Below are positions 1 to 12,700 of a stretch of DNA of 64,000 nt, one piece after another. A program made the translations under genes and the position numbers. Each line of letters begins with the position of its first letter. Within the stretch, counting starts at the first letter, position 1. This DNA is from Syngnathus acus (Eukaryota; Chordata; Actinopteri; Syngnathiformes; Syngnathidae): assembly GCF_901709675.1 (NCBI RefSeq), contig NC_051098.1, positions 9,117,000 to 9,180,999 of the forward strand, read 5' to 3'. The notes below the pieces were generated by a model. The model saw only the letters and a program-made list of their open reading frames with translations. It was not told where the DNA came from and did no database searches.

Positions 1-584
1 GTGCTTGTGCAATCAATTACATCGTCAAAAGAGGGCCAAACATGCAAATGAGTGGCACTGTCAAGCTTTCCTCAGAAGAGGGTCAAACACTAATGTATTA
101 AAATCAGCATCACATTCCTCTAAGTGTGGGCCCACTTACTCTTCTGCTTGGGAGAGGCGACAAGCTCCAAGGCAGTTTAACATTAATAGAAACATTGGTG
201 GGCATCAGATTGTTTAAAAAAAAAATTCCATACATCCGTTTCTGATTAATATTGCAGATGAGCTGTCCCAGCTGACTTCGGCTAAGAGGTGCGGTACACT
301 CTGACCAGGTCTCCAGTAAAATGCAGGGCACATGTTATCAAACTAGCGTTCAACCTCACATTTTATTGGTGATCTCCAGTCAACCAAACTCCACAGTGAA
401 AGTCTGGAGCCAAGATTCAAACCCTGATCCTCAGAACTGTGAATCAGCCATGCTAGTCACTAACCAGGCCACCATTACACTTACTCTGTCCATATCAATG
501 TCCTTCTGTGGGATGTTTTATAAAGTTGAAATATATTGTCAAGTCCGTGTGACTTTGACCGTGTTCTTTCTCTCTGTGTGCCAG
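1..584 (+). other. clstn2: clstn2 intron (3' part), with dispersed repeat
   Basis: The intron ends at a TCTCTCTGTGTGCCAG acceptor. A short dispersed repeat in minus orientation lies at 385-480. No exon is visible before 585. Confidence 0.8.
385..480 (-). repeat. Dispersed fish repeat fragment
   Basis: The reverse complement reads '...tggttagtgactagcatggctgattcacagttctgagg...gggtttgaatc', a diverged piece of a short repeat family common in fish. Related pieces lie at 935-1055, 14640-14870, 22490-22540, 23195-23275 and 39590-39690. Confidence 0.55.
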
Positions 585-747
585 ATCTGCGACAAGGAAT
601 GGCACTACTACGTCATCAACGTGGAGTTTCCAGCGGTGACACTCTACGTGGACGGAGTGACATATGATCCCTATCTGGTGACAGATGACTGGCCCATCCA
701 TCCTTCCCAGATTGACGTACAACTTACAGTTGGTGCCTGCTGGCAAG
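585..747 (+). CDS. clstn2: clstn2 coding exon, LNS/laminin-G segment
   Basis: The acceptor follows tctgtgtgccag and the donor is G|GTGATC. The 163-nt exon starts in phase 0 and ends after one base of a Gly codon. It encodes ICDKEWHYYVINVEF through GACWQ of the LNS domain. Confidence 0.93.
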
Positions 748-3700
748 GTGATCAGATTTGCTTCAGTTTCATTTCGACCGTTTCATAGTTCTAAGGAATA
801 TAGTGTTTCTTCCATTGCAAGCTGAATCAAAAGTCGGCAAGAATCTTTCTTCTGTGATTAGAGTTGCGAGCCATGTTACAGAAACTTTTCTTGAGGCCAT
901 CCATATTTCAATGCAAGTTTTATGTTGGCCTGGCTTCTTGCCCAGGATTGGCTGGCAACTGGTCCAAGGTGTACCCCGCACCTTGGTCAAAGTCAGCTGA
1001 GAGACTCCAGTTCACCTGCAACACTAATGATGGCAAACAGTATAGATAATTCAGAGCTAGTTAACAAATCCCAAATTATTCATGCTGATATTGTGTATTC
1101 ACCACATTGTCCTAAAGGAGGAGTACCCAATACAGAGGAACCAAGGAGAGGACAGACCAACATAAAAACACAACACATATATATGCACCTCCTCATATAC
1201 AGTTCTCCAAAAAAAACTACGAGTATGTGAACCTTTTGGAATCACTTCAATTTCTACATACATTGGTGGTAAAAGTGATCTCATGTCCATCTAAGTTACA
1301 ATAATAGGCACACACTTCTTGGGTTCATGAGACAAAATGGGGTGATTAGGAGCAAAATCAATAGAAAGTATATTTTATGTTGGGCACAAGGAACGAATAC
1401 AGATGCATCAGCACAGATATATTAAAAACCTGCAAACTGTTGCAACGAGCATATGCTTCACAGAGTGAAACAGAAAGAAAGCAACTTGGATGTAAAATAA
1501 GGCAGATTTTATAGGCTGCAAAGCACACCAGACCTGATGTACTATTTGACTCTTGTTGTGTTTGGCATCCAGCCTGAAAAATGCTACTGGGCAATCTATT
1601 CATTATGTAAACAAGGTCATTCAGAAGCTTAAGGCTGCAAAGGGCTTGGCTGAAATTTCAACATTTGGGGAATAATGGTGCTTTAGAATGAAGTGTTTTA
1701 AGTGATGCCCATTGGGAATCCTTACAGATGGAGGCACACAAGATTGGACATTGATCACCTTCATGTAAGGTTCAGGGAGGTTTTCTCTTTGTTGGTAATC
1801 CAAGAGGATCAGATGGTTAGTGAGAATCCCCCTTGCTTGTGAGGCACTTGCCATGTCAGAGGGAAGTCCAAATCCTGTGCTCGAGGCCCACTAGCCTTTA
1901 TGTTTTAGATGTTTCCCCTCCTACAACACAACTGATTCAAATGATCGGCTCATCAGCAAGCTCTGCAGAAGCCTGATCATAATCATGAGTCGCTCTTTGG
2001 GATCATGCCACGGAATCTCAATTGGTTTTTGGTCAGGACTCTGGGTAGGAAACAATGTTGAAATCATTCTGTTTTTGACTTTGGGGTTGTTGTCCTGCGT
2101 CACCCATCTTCTCTTCAGCCTGACAAATTGGAAGTATTTTTTTCCGTCAAGGCAGCAAAGCAGTACCAAACCCATGATGCATCTTCCACTCGTACATTTC
2201 TGTACATCTTTTCTTCACACAAAGTGTCATTTGTTCCTCCCAAACAAAATTTTTTTTGCATTCTTCTATCTACACTGACAGTTTACCAGTAGTGCAGTGG
2301 AACTTCTAGGTGTTCTTTTGAAAACCTCATTATTTTTGGGGGGGAAATTGGCAGCAGTGTCTTTGTATGTGGTGTCATCCAATGATCATGATTCATCGTT
2401 ATTTAATGATTTACTTTATTACACAAGAGCTTTTAAGCTTTTAGAAATACTTTTGTGTTTTTTTTTTTTCAATAAGTTCACAATTTCTAATTACGGGTAT
2501 TCTGAGAGCTCTTTTGTGCAAAGTATGATACATGCTGGGCAATGAGAATGGAAAATGTGCTTTTTAAGGACACGGCTTCTATTATATACTCAATTTGATG
2601 ACAGTAGACTAATTGACTCCTTCCTACAATAATGTTTTTGAAAAGTCATCAGCAGCTCTTATCCTTTCTCAACCCTGCACTTTGCTTGATATTCGTTTAA
2701 GCAGGCTGTTTGTCAATTGTTGTGACTTAGATTAAAATTGGCTCAAAATTTATGGCCATTTTAATCGGATAACAGGTTTCACGTCCCTTTTCTTGGGAAC
2801 TGCATACTCAGACCTTCTGTGCTATCAGTCTTGTCTTTAACTAAATGGGAAGCAATTGATTCACATCTGAAACGTGAAAGATTAAGATCAGAGTCACAGT
2901 AAAATTGGTATTAAATGCGGCATTATGCTGGTTTAATATCAGAGCAAGCCCAACGATATCACTAATATTTCTTTTGACACATCATTACTAAGGGAACCAA
3001 AAAGCGTGGCACTTGTTCTTTGGTCCTGAATGAACAATTTAATTACAAAGGACACTGTCTTTGACAAATGATTGAACCAGTCGGAGTAAAGTCATACAAT
3101 TAAAATGTCCTCTAAACGAATAGCTGACACGAATCACATCAGGGTGCAAAAAATAGCACTTTTTTGTAAAATTACAATTGTTTTGATAGTCCAAAAAGCA
3201 TGTCATTGATTCTTTGACTCTTGAAAAAGAGTGACAATGCAAAGTGCCAGACCAAAGTGCCATTAACCACTACAGATTGCCTTTTGAAATCACTGAGCTT
3301 TGCGTTTGCTGATGTTACATTCAAAGAGATAAGAGTTCCCAACTATTTTGCTTTTCAGATTATACACACTCTCCTTTTACGTGGTTCCGGTCAGACATCT
3401 GAGAAGCGTACTTGATTACCCCAGCACTTAATTATGATATGAAACGATTACCTGTCAATCTTTTAAGCAATTAACTTGACTCCTCTATCTTTTCTCATAA
3501 TCCCTTTGTGGGAATGACACTTGTAGGAAGTGTATTTTATTTGCTGCCACAGAGGCGATGATTACTGACTTAATAGTGACTCAACCTCTGACTACTCACA
3601 TGTAAGTGACTTGAATGCCTAGCTAACTCTTGGTGTTTAAAATATTGGAAAAACTTACAAATCTAATTCTCACTTAATTTTAACTACCAAACAGAAATAC

Positions 3701-6700
3701 AAAATGGCACTTTAAAACAACTACCAATTACACGTAGTGGAGCAATAAAACATGTAGCTTTTCATTTGTGAGCTCAGAGTTCACTGGTGTTGGCTCATAA
3801 TCTCTGGAGGTTGAACAGTTTTAATTGGGGTGAAGTCAGGGCTCTGGAAACGTCTGATACAGCACACTCATCGTACCATGCTATCATGGATATTGCTTTG
3901 TGCACTGGGGCCTTTTGGAAATGGTCGTCACCTAAATGGTTCCCCAAATATTCGGAGTAGAAGAGGAAGTTGCAGAGTGACTCACTAATAACATCTCTCC
4001 CAGAGGCGTAGCCAGGAATTTTTCCAGTAGGGGCGCACGCCCACAGGAAAAAAACATCACCCACGCCGTTCGCTGATCGCTAAAACAACATCCGGGTCCG
4101 GGAGGCAAACGGTGAATGGATAACATCGCGCACATAGAATATCGCAAGCACATTCGCGCAAGACCGAAAGAAAAAAACGGCATGAAAATGAAGAATCGAA
4201 AAAGCTCGATTTCTTTCAACCGAGGCACAGGGAGTCCTAACCGGGGCGCCGCCCCGGCTCGCCCCGGCTTGGCTACGCCTCTGATCTCTCCGATCTTAAC
4301 AATAATATAATGATGCGGATATGTACTAGCAATAATCAATGTGTTGGAAAAAAAGAAGTTTAAGAAGTTACAACTTTTAATGTTTCACTCGTCAATATTT
4401 TTTAAATAAACACACCGCTACAGCAACACAGAGCAATAATCATGAAAAACATTTGTGATCATATCAAAATTTGCGAGTTATTTCTCTTAGTATTATAACA
4501 TTGTAAGATTCAGGGAGCAACAGTGTGTAGTCCAAACCCTGATTGATTAAATCATCGATTTAGAGGCGTGTACCAAAACCTCCTTGCAGGGACCTTTGTT
4601 TTTGTATAGTGTCAAGAGTTCAGACCGGAAAGCATGAGTAGACAAGCAATGGGTGCAAAGCAAACAGAAAGAAAATGTCAGTCCAAACAAAGCTTAGTTG
4701 CATGTAGCAGTGACATTTTCATTATATTCCTTGATGTAATTTCATGGCTCATAGCCATTAACTGGCCAGTCAGCATAGTTTGATGTAAATAGATTCTGTC
4801 ACGACCACAGCAAGTAAATGTAATTGAGAATGATCACATTCTTGATATTTATGCTATGAAACTTTGAGCTTGGTGGCACAAGATTGTACGCTTTGGTAAG
4901 ACGGTAATTAAATCAGTACCAACCCACCATTAGCAGCTGAGAACAAGCATTAATCGGTTGTGCATGAAAGTAAATGTGAAATAATGGCCTGCAATAAATT
5001 ATTTTCATCAGTTGATGAAAATGAATAGCAATTATCCCCAAGCATGTCTCATTGAAATATACGGATATACTGACAGCATTAGCGTTTGTGGATTTAGCCA
5101 TTGAATCATTTTGAGCAAAAACATACAATACAATGCAGTAAACTAAAATGAAATTGTAGTTTTTTTCACAAGATACAGAGAAAATATGTTGTCAGTATTA
5201 TTAGACGTATGTTTTCTGATATGTGGATGCTAAAGTACCAATCGTTTGATGGCTTCAATTGACCATAGAAGCAATGACAATTTTCATATATTTTCAAATA
5301 TTTGTATTAAGACTCACAATATGTTAGTCTATTGACAATAGCAGTAATGCTGTGGTAAAAGCACTTAGAAAAAACAATTCTATAACTATTTGCATATCAC
5401 TTGGAGAACTATTAACTATCTGACGAACTGAATCATGCATTTTCATTTAAATAGCAATATTTACAAATAGAAGCAGAAACAGGAACTGACAACCTTACTT
5501 TAAGAAATAAACAGATGGAAACTATACACAAAGAAAAGATACCGCGAGTTTCTCAGCAAAGTATGCACAACAAAAATAATCAGATATCACATATTCAGTC
5601 CACATCTTAGATTATCTTAGGTTTAATTCAAATCCGATGTTCTGGGAGAAATTAGTATACCCTAGTATTAAATAAACCTCATCATTATTTAAATTGCATT
5701 GGTTAAAGCAGGAGAAACCTCACAGTGCCCTATCATATGCATGTTTTTATATGAAGGTATAAAAATAGCCAGAATGTCAATGTTAGCTGAAACCTTTGGA
5801 AGAGTCGGCCATGTTTGATTATCATCAACACCGCTTCTATATTTACAGTAAGTAATGAGAGTTATTCCCAGTTTTCAATAAATACTGGCCTTCACACAAG
5901 TAGACACAAGTCGTGATCATATTTCCAGTTCTCTCTAGCCTCTCCAGCATCAGAAGCTGCTCCTAGATGCAAATGAAGCTGAGCAGACGCTTCAGTGAGC
6001 ACATGGAAGATGTAGAGTGAGCTGAGGGAATGATCATCTCATAAACAACAGTCACTGCAAAGTGGGATATTCACTTGTATCATTTCTGCTCCACGGCAGC
6101 TCATAATTCTCAAGAAACCTTCGTCAATCTGTGGCCTATCCAGATAACATCTGAATGGATCGTTATCTTGAAAAAACAAGGCTTTATGAACTTTGCTCTC
6201 ACATGGAGCATGCAAAGCAAGCAAAAACTGAAGTCGGCTTACTGCAGCCTCCAGGGTGGAGTTGTATTTCTTTTGGCATTTTCATGTTAATTGAAGCTGC
6301 TGCCCTCATTCTCTTTTAATTCAGCGCAAGTGAGACGTGCCGTCTCCATGGCAGAGATCTGCACACGCAAAGTATATTTATAAAGAACAGCAAGAAGATC
6401 TCTATTTGTGGATGAGGTGAAGTTGGCCGCATGTGAAATTGTTGACTTTTTTGTGGACCCACACATCAACACAACCCGAACGAGGATGTAACACAGCAGA
6501 CGAGCCAGCCGAGGGTCTGTTGGAAGAGAGGATCCTGGGTTGGCTTGCATGCAAGGTGTTGGCTCGCGCTCACGACGACTCGTGGGATATACCCCGGCCA
6601 CGAGAAGCTTTAACGATTCTCAGGCTCAAACGTGTCAACGTAAGAAAAATATGTGGTGTTTGCCAGTTAAAAACAACAAGACAAACTTTCAGCACATCAG

Positions 6701-9700
6701 CGGTCACACTACAAGTTAGCTTGATTTTTCGTGATTTTTAAGGCTCCTTGGCAGTTTTTCAAAATAATTTTAATATGGCAATGTTAGTAACAACAACACT
6801 GTGGTGTTTCAGACTCCCAAGAGAAGTTTATTTCCTCTTTACTGGAATGTTAGCAAAATATCTTTTAGAGCAGTCTCAGGCATGGCCCACAGATCTAAGC
6901 AAAGTTAAGAGGGAGGGGAAAAAAGGGTTAATATAGTTTCCACAGGTCTAGATATTGTGTTTCCTTTTATTTGGAAGAGTGTGTGAGGTAACAGAATATA
7001 CTCAACCCTTAATCTCAACTATCTGCTCTACTTACAATGAGGAAACTCGTCAACTGAAATAACAGCAAATGATTATGGCTTAAATGTGGCAAGTTTGGGA
7101 GTAAAACATTGCTTACGTTTTCACCACCAGGAAATAAGTGCATGATCAATTGTTTCTTGTGGTGGTCAGATGTGGATCCAACTGCTCAGACTGAGCTTTT
7201 GAGCTCACTGATACATCATTCCGAGCAATGATACATGAGCCTGCAAAGTGAACTGGGAATTAGGGTGAACTGGGTCAAGCTGGACATTGTCTGACAAAGT
7301 GCAGGGAAGGATGCTGAAATGAGGCTTTGGCTCCCCTTGACTTCAGTTGTAGTTGACCATGATTGCTTCTGTTACCATTCTGATTGCTCTTCGCAATGCT
7401 CATCATTGTTAGTCACTCAGCATTGCAAACAAGACTGAATGCTGATTTGTTCTGCTACTTGACAATCTGTGTAGGTTAGAGCAATTCAACGGTGATTTGA
7501 CTTATATCCTCTTTCTCAAATATTCAACTAATGTATTTCCCGGACTATAAGTCACAGTTTTTTTCATAGTTTGGCCGGGGGTGCGATTTATACTCTGGAG
7601 CGACTTATTTGTGTATTTATTAACACATTATTATACAATTTCACATGTATTTTTTACACTAAACCACAAGAGGGCGCGCTAGGCCTGTGGAATAATTGGA
7701 ACTGCAACTGACGATGAGTCTGACAGCAGCGCCGCATCTACTTCCGGAGTCAGCGGAGGTGTTTATAAGTGACACAGAGGACCAAGATTTCGATGGATTA
7801 ATGATTTGGAGTGACACGGATGGCTCGATAAATTTGTTATTCATGTTAGAGTTATTTGAATAATTCTTAATAGGTTATGTCAGGCGTTCTCCGTTCCTCG
7901 TTTATGTGTTTATGTAACGTTAGCATACTGTACCGTTCAGCCTGTTGTTGCCTATTCATGTCTGTTCTTGGTGTTGGATTTTGTATAAATGTCCCCCAAA
8001 AATGCGACTTATATATGTTTTTTTCTTCTTTATTATGCATTTTATGGCTGGTGCGACTTATAGTCCGGAAAATACGGTACCTGCCTTCTAAAAGTTCACA
8101 CTTTCAAATTCAAGTTTCACATGAATATTATCATTTATATGGCAACACACTTGATACATTTGCAATTTGAGCTATTTCTGGTGTAGGGAGTGGAGAATGC
8201 GATAACTCTAATCAGCTCACTGACACCATTTACCCCCATTTTGTACATGAAGCTTTCTTGCATACAAACTCGTGATCTAGCTCTTACCTGACCACTTTGT
8301 GAACCAATCTTGCAGTATTGGTCTCATAAAGCTTAAAAGACAGCTAAATATATCTTCCCACACTGGGCAATCCATACTGTGCACCTCTTGAAGTCTCACT
8401 TGAAAGCTCTCCAGATCATGCTTTGTTGTATTCTGTGTTCCATCTGAAAGAGGCGAACTGGGGCATAGCATAGTTGTGTGATGGTGGCAATAATGAGTTA
8501 GAATAATGTGTTTGTATTTTATATACGAAGGTCGTCAAATTCATAGAAGTGAAAGCCAGATGCATTGCTAGGCGGCACTTAAACCATAGACAGCTCATTT
8601 GCCTTTCTACAAATGAGAATATGAATGAATACATGGCTCTGATTAATAGATTTTATCATATATATTAAATACAAATGCAAATGAAAATGCTACTTCCTAC
8701 AAAAAGTTGATTTCACACTTATTTTACAAATGGATCTCTATGGAACTCACGACTCAGGAAAACATGATAATTTACTTAAAGCATAAGAGTAGAAGCAGAA
8801 AAGCCCATATTTCACTTTAGTTGCCAAATTAAAAACGAGTCATCGTCAGTTCTAATATGATTTTATGGCATTTCATACTCGCTTCTCTGGTTTCGTATAT
8901 AAAATGCATTGCTTGTTTTATTTTGATATTCAGAACTGAAAATGAAGCATTAATGGTGGAGGTTTAATATTGGCTGTTGTTTTTTGTGACCTGTCCATGT
9001 CTAGGTGGTGAGGTGACCAAGCCAAGGTTTACTCAGTACTTCAGAGGCAGCTTATCTGGATTGACCATCCGACCAGGCAAGATTGAGAGTCAAAAAGTAA
9101 TTTCCTGTCTGCAGGCTTGCAAAGAAGGACTGGACATCAACTCCCTTGAAAGCTTGGATAAGAACATCAAGGTACAGCAGACAACAAGACAAGGCAGCTT
9201 AACAAGTTCCGTTAACAAGTTCTCAAAAAGAACCGGCTTACAGTTATTTGTTTCTAGAAGTCATTGGTTTTCTTGCGATAGAATCATACTGTATTTATCA
9301 TATTAGAATATAAAAAGAAACCAGTCACCTATTCCAATCGGTCAGGTTCAATCAGTGAAGTATTTTCAAGACGCTACGCAATAGTTTTTGTTTTAATTCA
9401 CTTTAAATACACCTAAGCACACAGACTTAGAATGACTTCCATGTATGTACTACTTGCAAAGCCAGTTGCCAAACGGCACAACTTTCTTGTTCGTCTCTTA
9501 TTTCTTCTTTGTCCTTTCTTTGCACAATTTACACGATGCCCCTAGTGATCAGACGGAGACACTACAGTTGGATAGGCCTTCAAAAATTCAACAAGCAGTA
9601 GCTAGTTTGTAATTATTTACCCCTGAATGCATGTCCATGTCCACAGTGCCCATAATTTACAAAGTTGCACAGTTTAAACATTGTCTATTTTAAAAGAATT

Positions 9701-12700
9701 TATATTGTTCACAGTTCAACAAATATTTGTTCTTCTCTTCTCACCACATAAATAAAACATTGACTGTATATTCAAAGTTGAAGAGAAACAAAAACTCTTG
9801 TCACTACTCACAAGATGTGGCAAGCGTCACCTGGGATGTGAGAATGATGAGTGTAGTGAAGTTTACCTTAAGAGGTTCTTTACTTTTTCAGCTGCCATGA
9901 TTCTGTGTGTGGCTTAGGGATGTCACCTGGCTAGCCTGTAGAGGGCTGGCACAGCACGATGAGAGCTAAATAACAGAGAAAGAAGGGACTAGAGGAAGTG
10001 AAAAGAAAGCAAGTGCAGCTGCAGAAGTAGATATGAGGACGATGGCAAGAAAGGAAACCTACGAGGAGGAAATAACAGGGGAATGGCTGAGTGTGAAGAC
10101 CCCCATGGTGCTGCTAAGAGCCCAAAATCACCAGACCAGCAAACCATCTTTCAAGGAAGATTGGCCACAAATAACTATGTTCAAGTTGTGAATGCAGGAG
10201 AGCCAACAAAACTATTGGTCCATATTGCTTTCCTTTTTTTTTTCACTTCTTTAAAAAAAAGAATCATGGATGTCAGTTTACTCTTTTATAGTTCCTCATG
10301 ACGTTCCCTAATGAAATTTAAGAGCATCTGCTTCAAGTTCGTTGATGACTAAGGTGTTCGCAGGGTTCATTTTCATTGTTTGAATGGTCCAAAACTTCAA
10401 CCCATCTATGTTTATTCTCTAAGGAAGCAGCCATTCCAATCATTATTCAATTCATCATTCTACTGCTAAAAGCCAAGGTAAATTGGTACATTTTCATTTT
10501 CTGTTCTTGGTTTTCCAGACTTTACAGATGATTGCTGTCAAAACATGAACAATGTTCATATTAAAGGATAAAATAGAAAATTGTGTGTTTCAGGGAACTT
10601 CAGTTTGCATGCAATTCTTCATACATTTTCTTTCAACTAAGCATTTTCTATGTCTAAATGTGGATGCTATTAATGGTCACTGACCCAATTGACCCAGTTC
10701 CTCCAAGTTAATCTCAGTATAATTCTTACAGGTCTTCGGCCATATTCTTCAACTGCATTTGAAAATAACAGCTTTGCTTTTGTGATCTAATGCTTCACTA
10801 GTCCGGAGTGACAATTCTAACCTTTATGCCATTTTCAAATGAGTTTTAGCTCAGAAACTCTTGAGGAAAAAGTAAATGTGTTTCATTCGATCGTGCCGTC
10901 ACACTAATCACATTTACATGTGTTTGTGCGTGTGTGTTTGTTCTTAGTTTCACTTTAACCCAGCTCAGTCAATCCTGGTGATGGAGGGAGAGGATTTAGA
11001 AAACATGAATGTTGCCGTGAGAAAAGTCTCCTACATAAACTCTCGACAGTTTCCCACTCCAGGAGTGCGACATCTTCGCATCTCTACTACTGTCCAGTAT
11101 GTATAAGAACTTTGTTTTTCTTTTCTTTGAGTTGCCATCACTTACTATACCTTCATTTCATTGGGATTTTTGTACCCATTGAAGACTTTTTATTGCAATC
11201 TCTCAGATGTTCTGCATGCATTAATATAAGCCATTAAGCCCAACCTGAAATCTCCCTTTTTACACCTCTCTCTTCTACCAAAACTCACTGCTGAGCGTAT
11301 GTGCATGCGTATTTTGTTTACTGCAAAAACGAGAGGTGAAGAAAGAATCACTGATCCGGAGGTAGCGGTCAAATCAGCTCAGCCTTTTCAAAATGTATGT
11401 CTTTCAGAAAAAGTATATTTGGGAAAAGCCCTGCATTTTTTTATTGCATTGCTTTTCTTGTAGTGTTTGTCATGTCGTTTCGGTTTAAAGGTGAACTTGT
11501 CTAATGATGCTGACACGACTGCCGATGTATGTTCCATTGTATTCTCCACAAGACAGATTCTTCTTAGTTACTTGTTTCCACCATGAACAAATTAGCAGTC
11601 GCCAACTTCCATAGAGAGTATCAATCCACACAAATAAACAGTTAAACAATTCGGAATGACTCCAAATTCAATTATGTTTGTTTTAGCTGATTTCTAATAA
11701 CGGCAAAGTAAAGTAATTAGGGCTAATTACCAAAACAGTTGTTTTAGGATCCTTTGTTATATTTCTTTATAATTAAGTTGGAACTCCTCCAGGTTCATGT
11801 TTCAGCTCTGCTAAGCAAACACGGCATCCGACCCACTGCATCATTGTACTGCCCTCAGTCATATCACACATGCACGCACGCACAAACGCACACACACACT
11901 TGTACGGTTTCCCTCAACAAAAGCAAGAAGAGATCAGCTAGTTTTTGTTTCTAAAAAAGACAGCTTCCGACAACTGGCATTACTAAGAGACAATATTTAC
12001 TTTCCCATTCAGTTGTCAGGCAGGAAAATTAACGGATTACTTTGACATTTTAAGATAACTGTTTCCCTCAGAGGTACTGGACTGATAAATGAGACATTTA
12101 GACACCTAAAGTCATGTCATCCAAATACTTACAAATGGATTAGTCAGAGAACAATCATTCATCTTGTATGATTGTACTTTCAGGGACTGAAATGATATGC
12201 AAAGTTTTTCAGGGCTTGAACATATTAATTCAGAAATATATCATCCAAGCAAGTCATTTCAATATAATGGAGTAATCATTGTCTCCAGTAGGTGTATCAT
12301 TATGATCGACTTCCAGTTTTTATTTAAGGTTTAAAAAGACATATTACTATGAAATATTACAGCGACTTCATTCTCATGCAGTTGTGATGGTAAAGGAATT
12401 CCATCCATGATTAATTAATTAAAATTATGGTCTTATTCATGAAGATGTCTGTATTACCCTATAAATGTTATATAAAATGAATAAATATAATTCCTAAAGA
12501 CTAGACGTAATAATATTCCAAAACCTTCCTATTGACTGTCCACTTTTTCAGATATGTTCTAGCGCTATTCGGAACTTACCAACTTTTGGATCTGATTCTA
12601 GTTAACAGAAAGGTTTTAACCACCTACTAAGTCTGCACTTCACATTTTCTGTCTATCTGACCCTTTAAGGGACATTTGAGGATACAATGCAATACTTTTT

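Larger units (their letters stand above)
748..9004 (+). other. clstn2: clstn2 intron of 8.3 kb
   Basis: Flanking protein sequence is contiguous in the family (ACWQ-GGEV), so no exon is missing. It holds a dispersed-repeat relic (935-1055), a truncated MITE (1857-1989), a hAT-like MITE (4001-4283) and a TA-flanked element (7531-8077). Confidence 0.85.
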
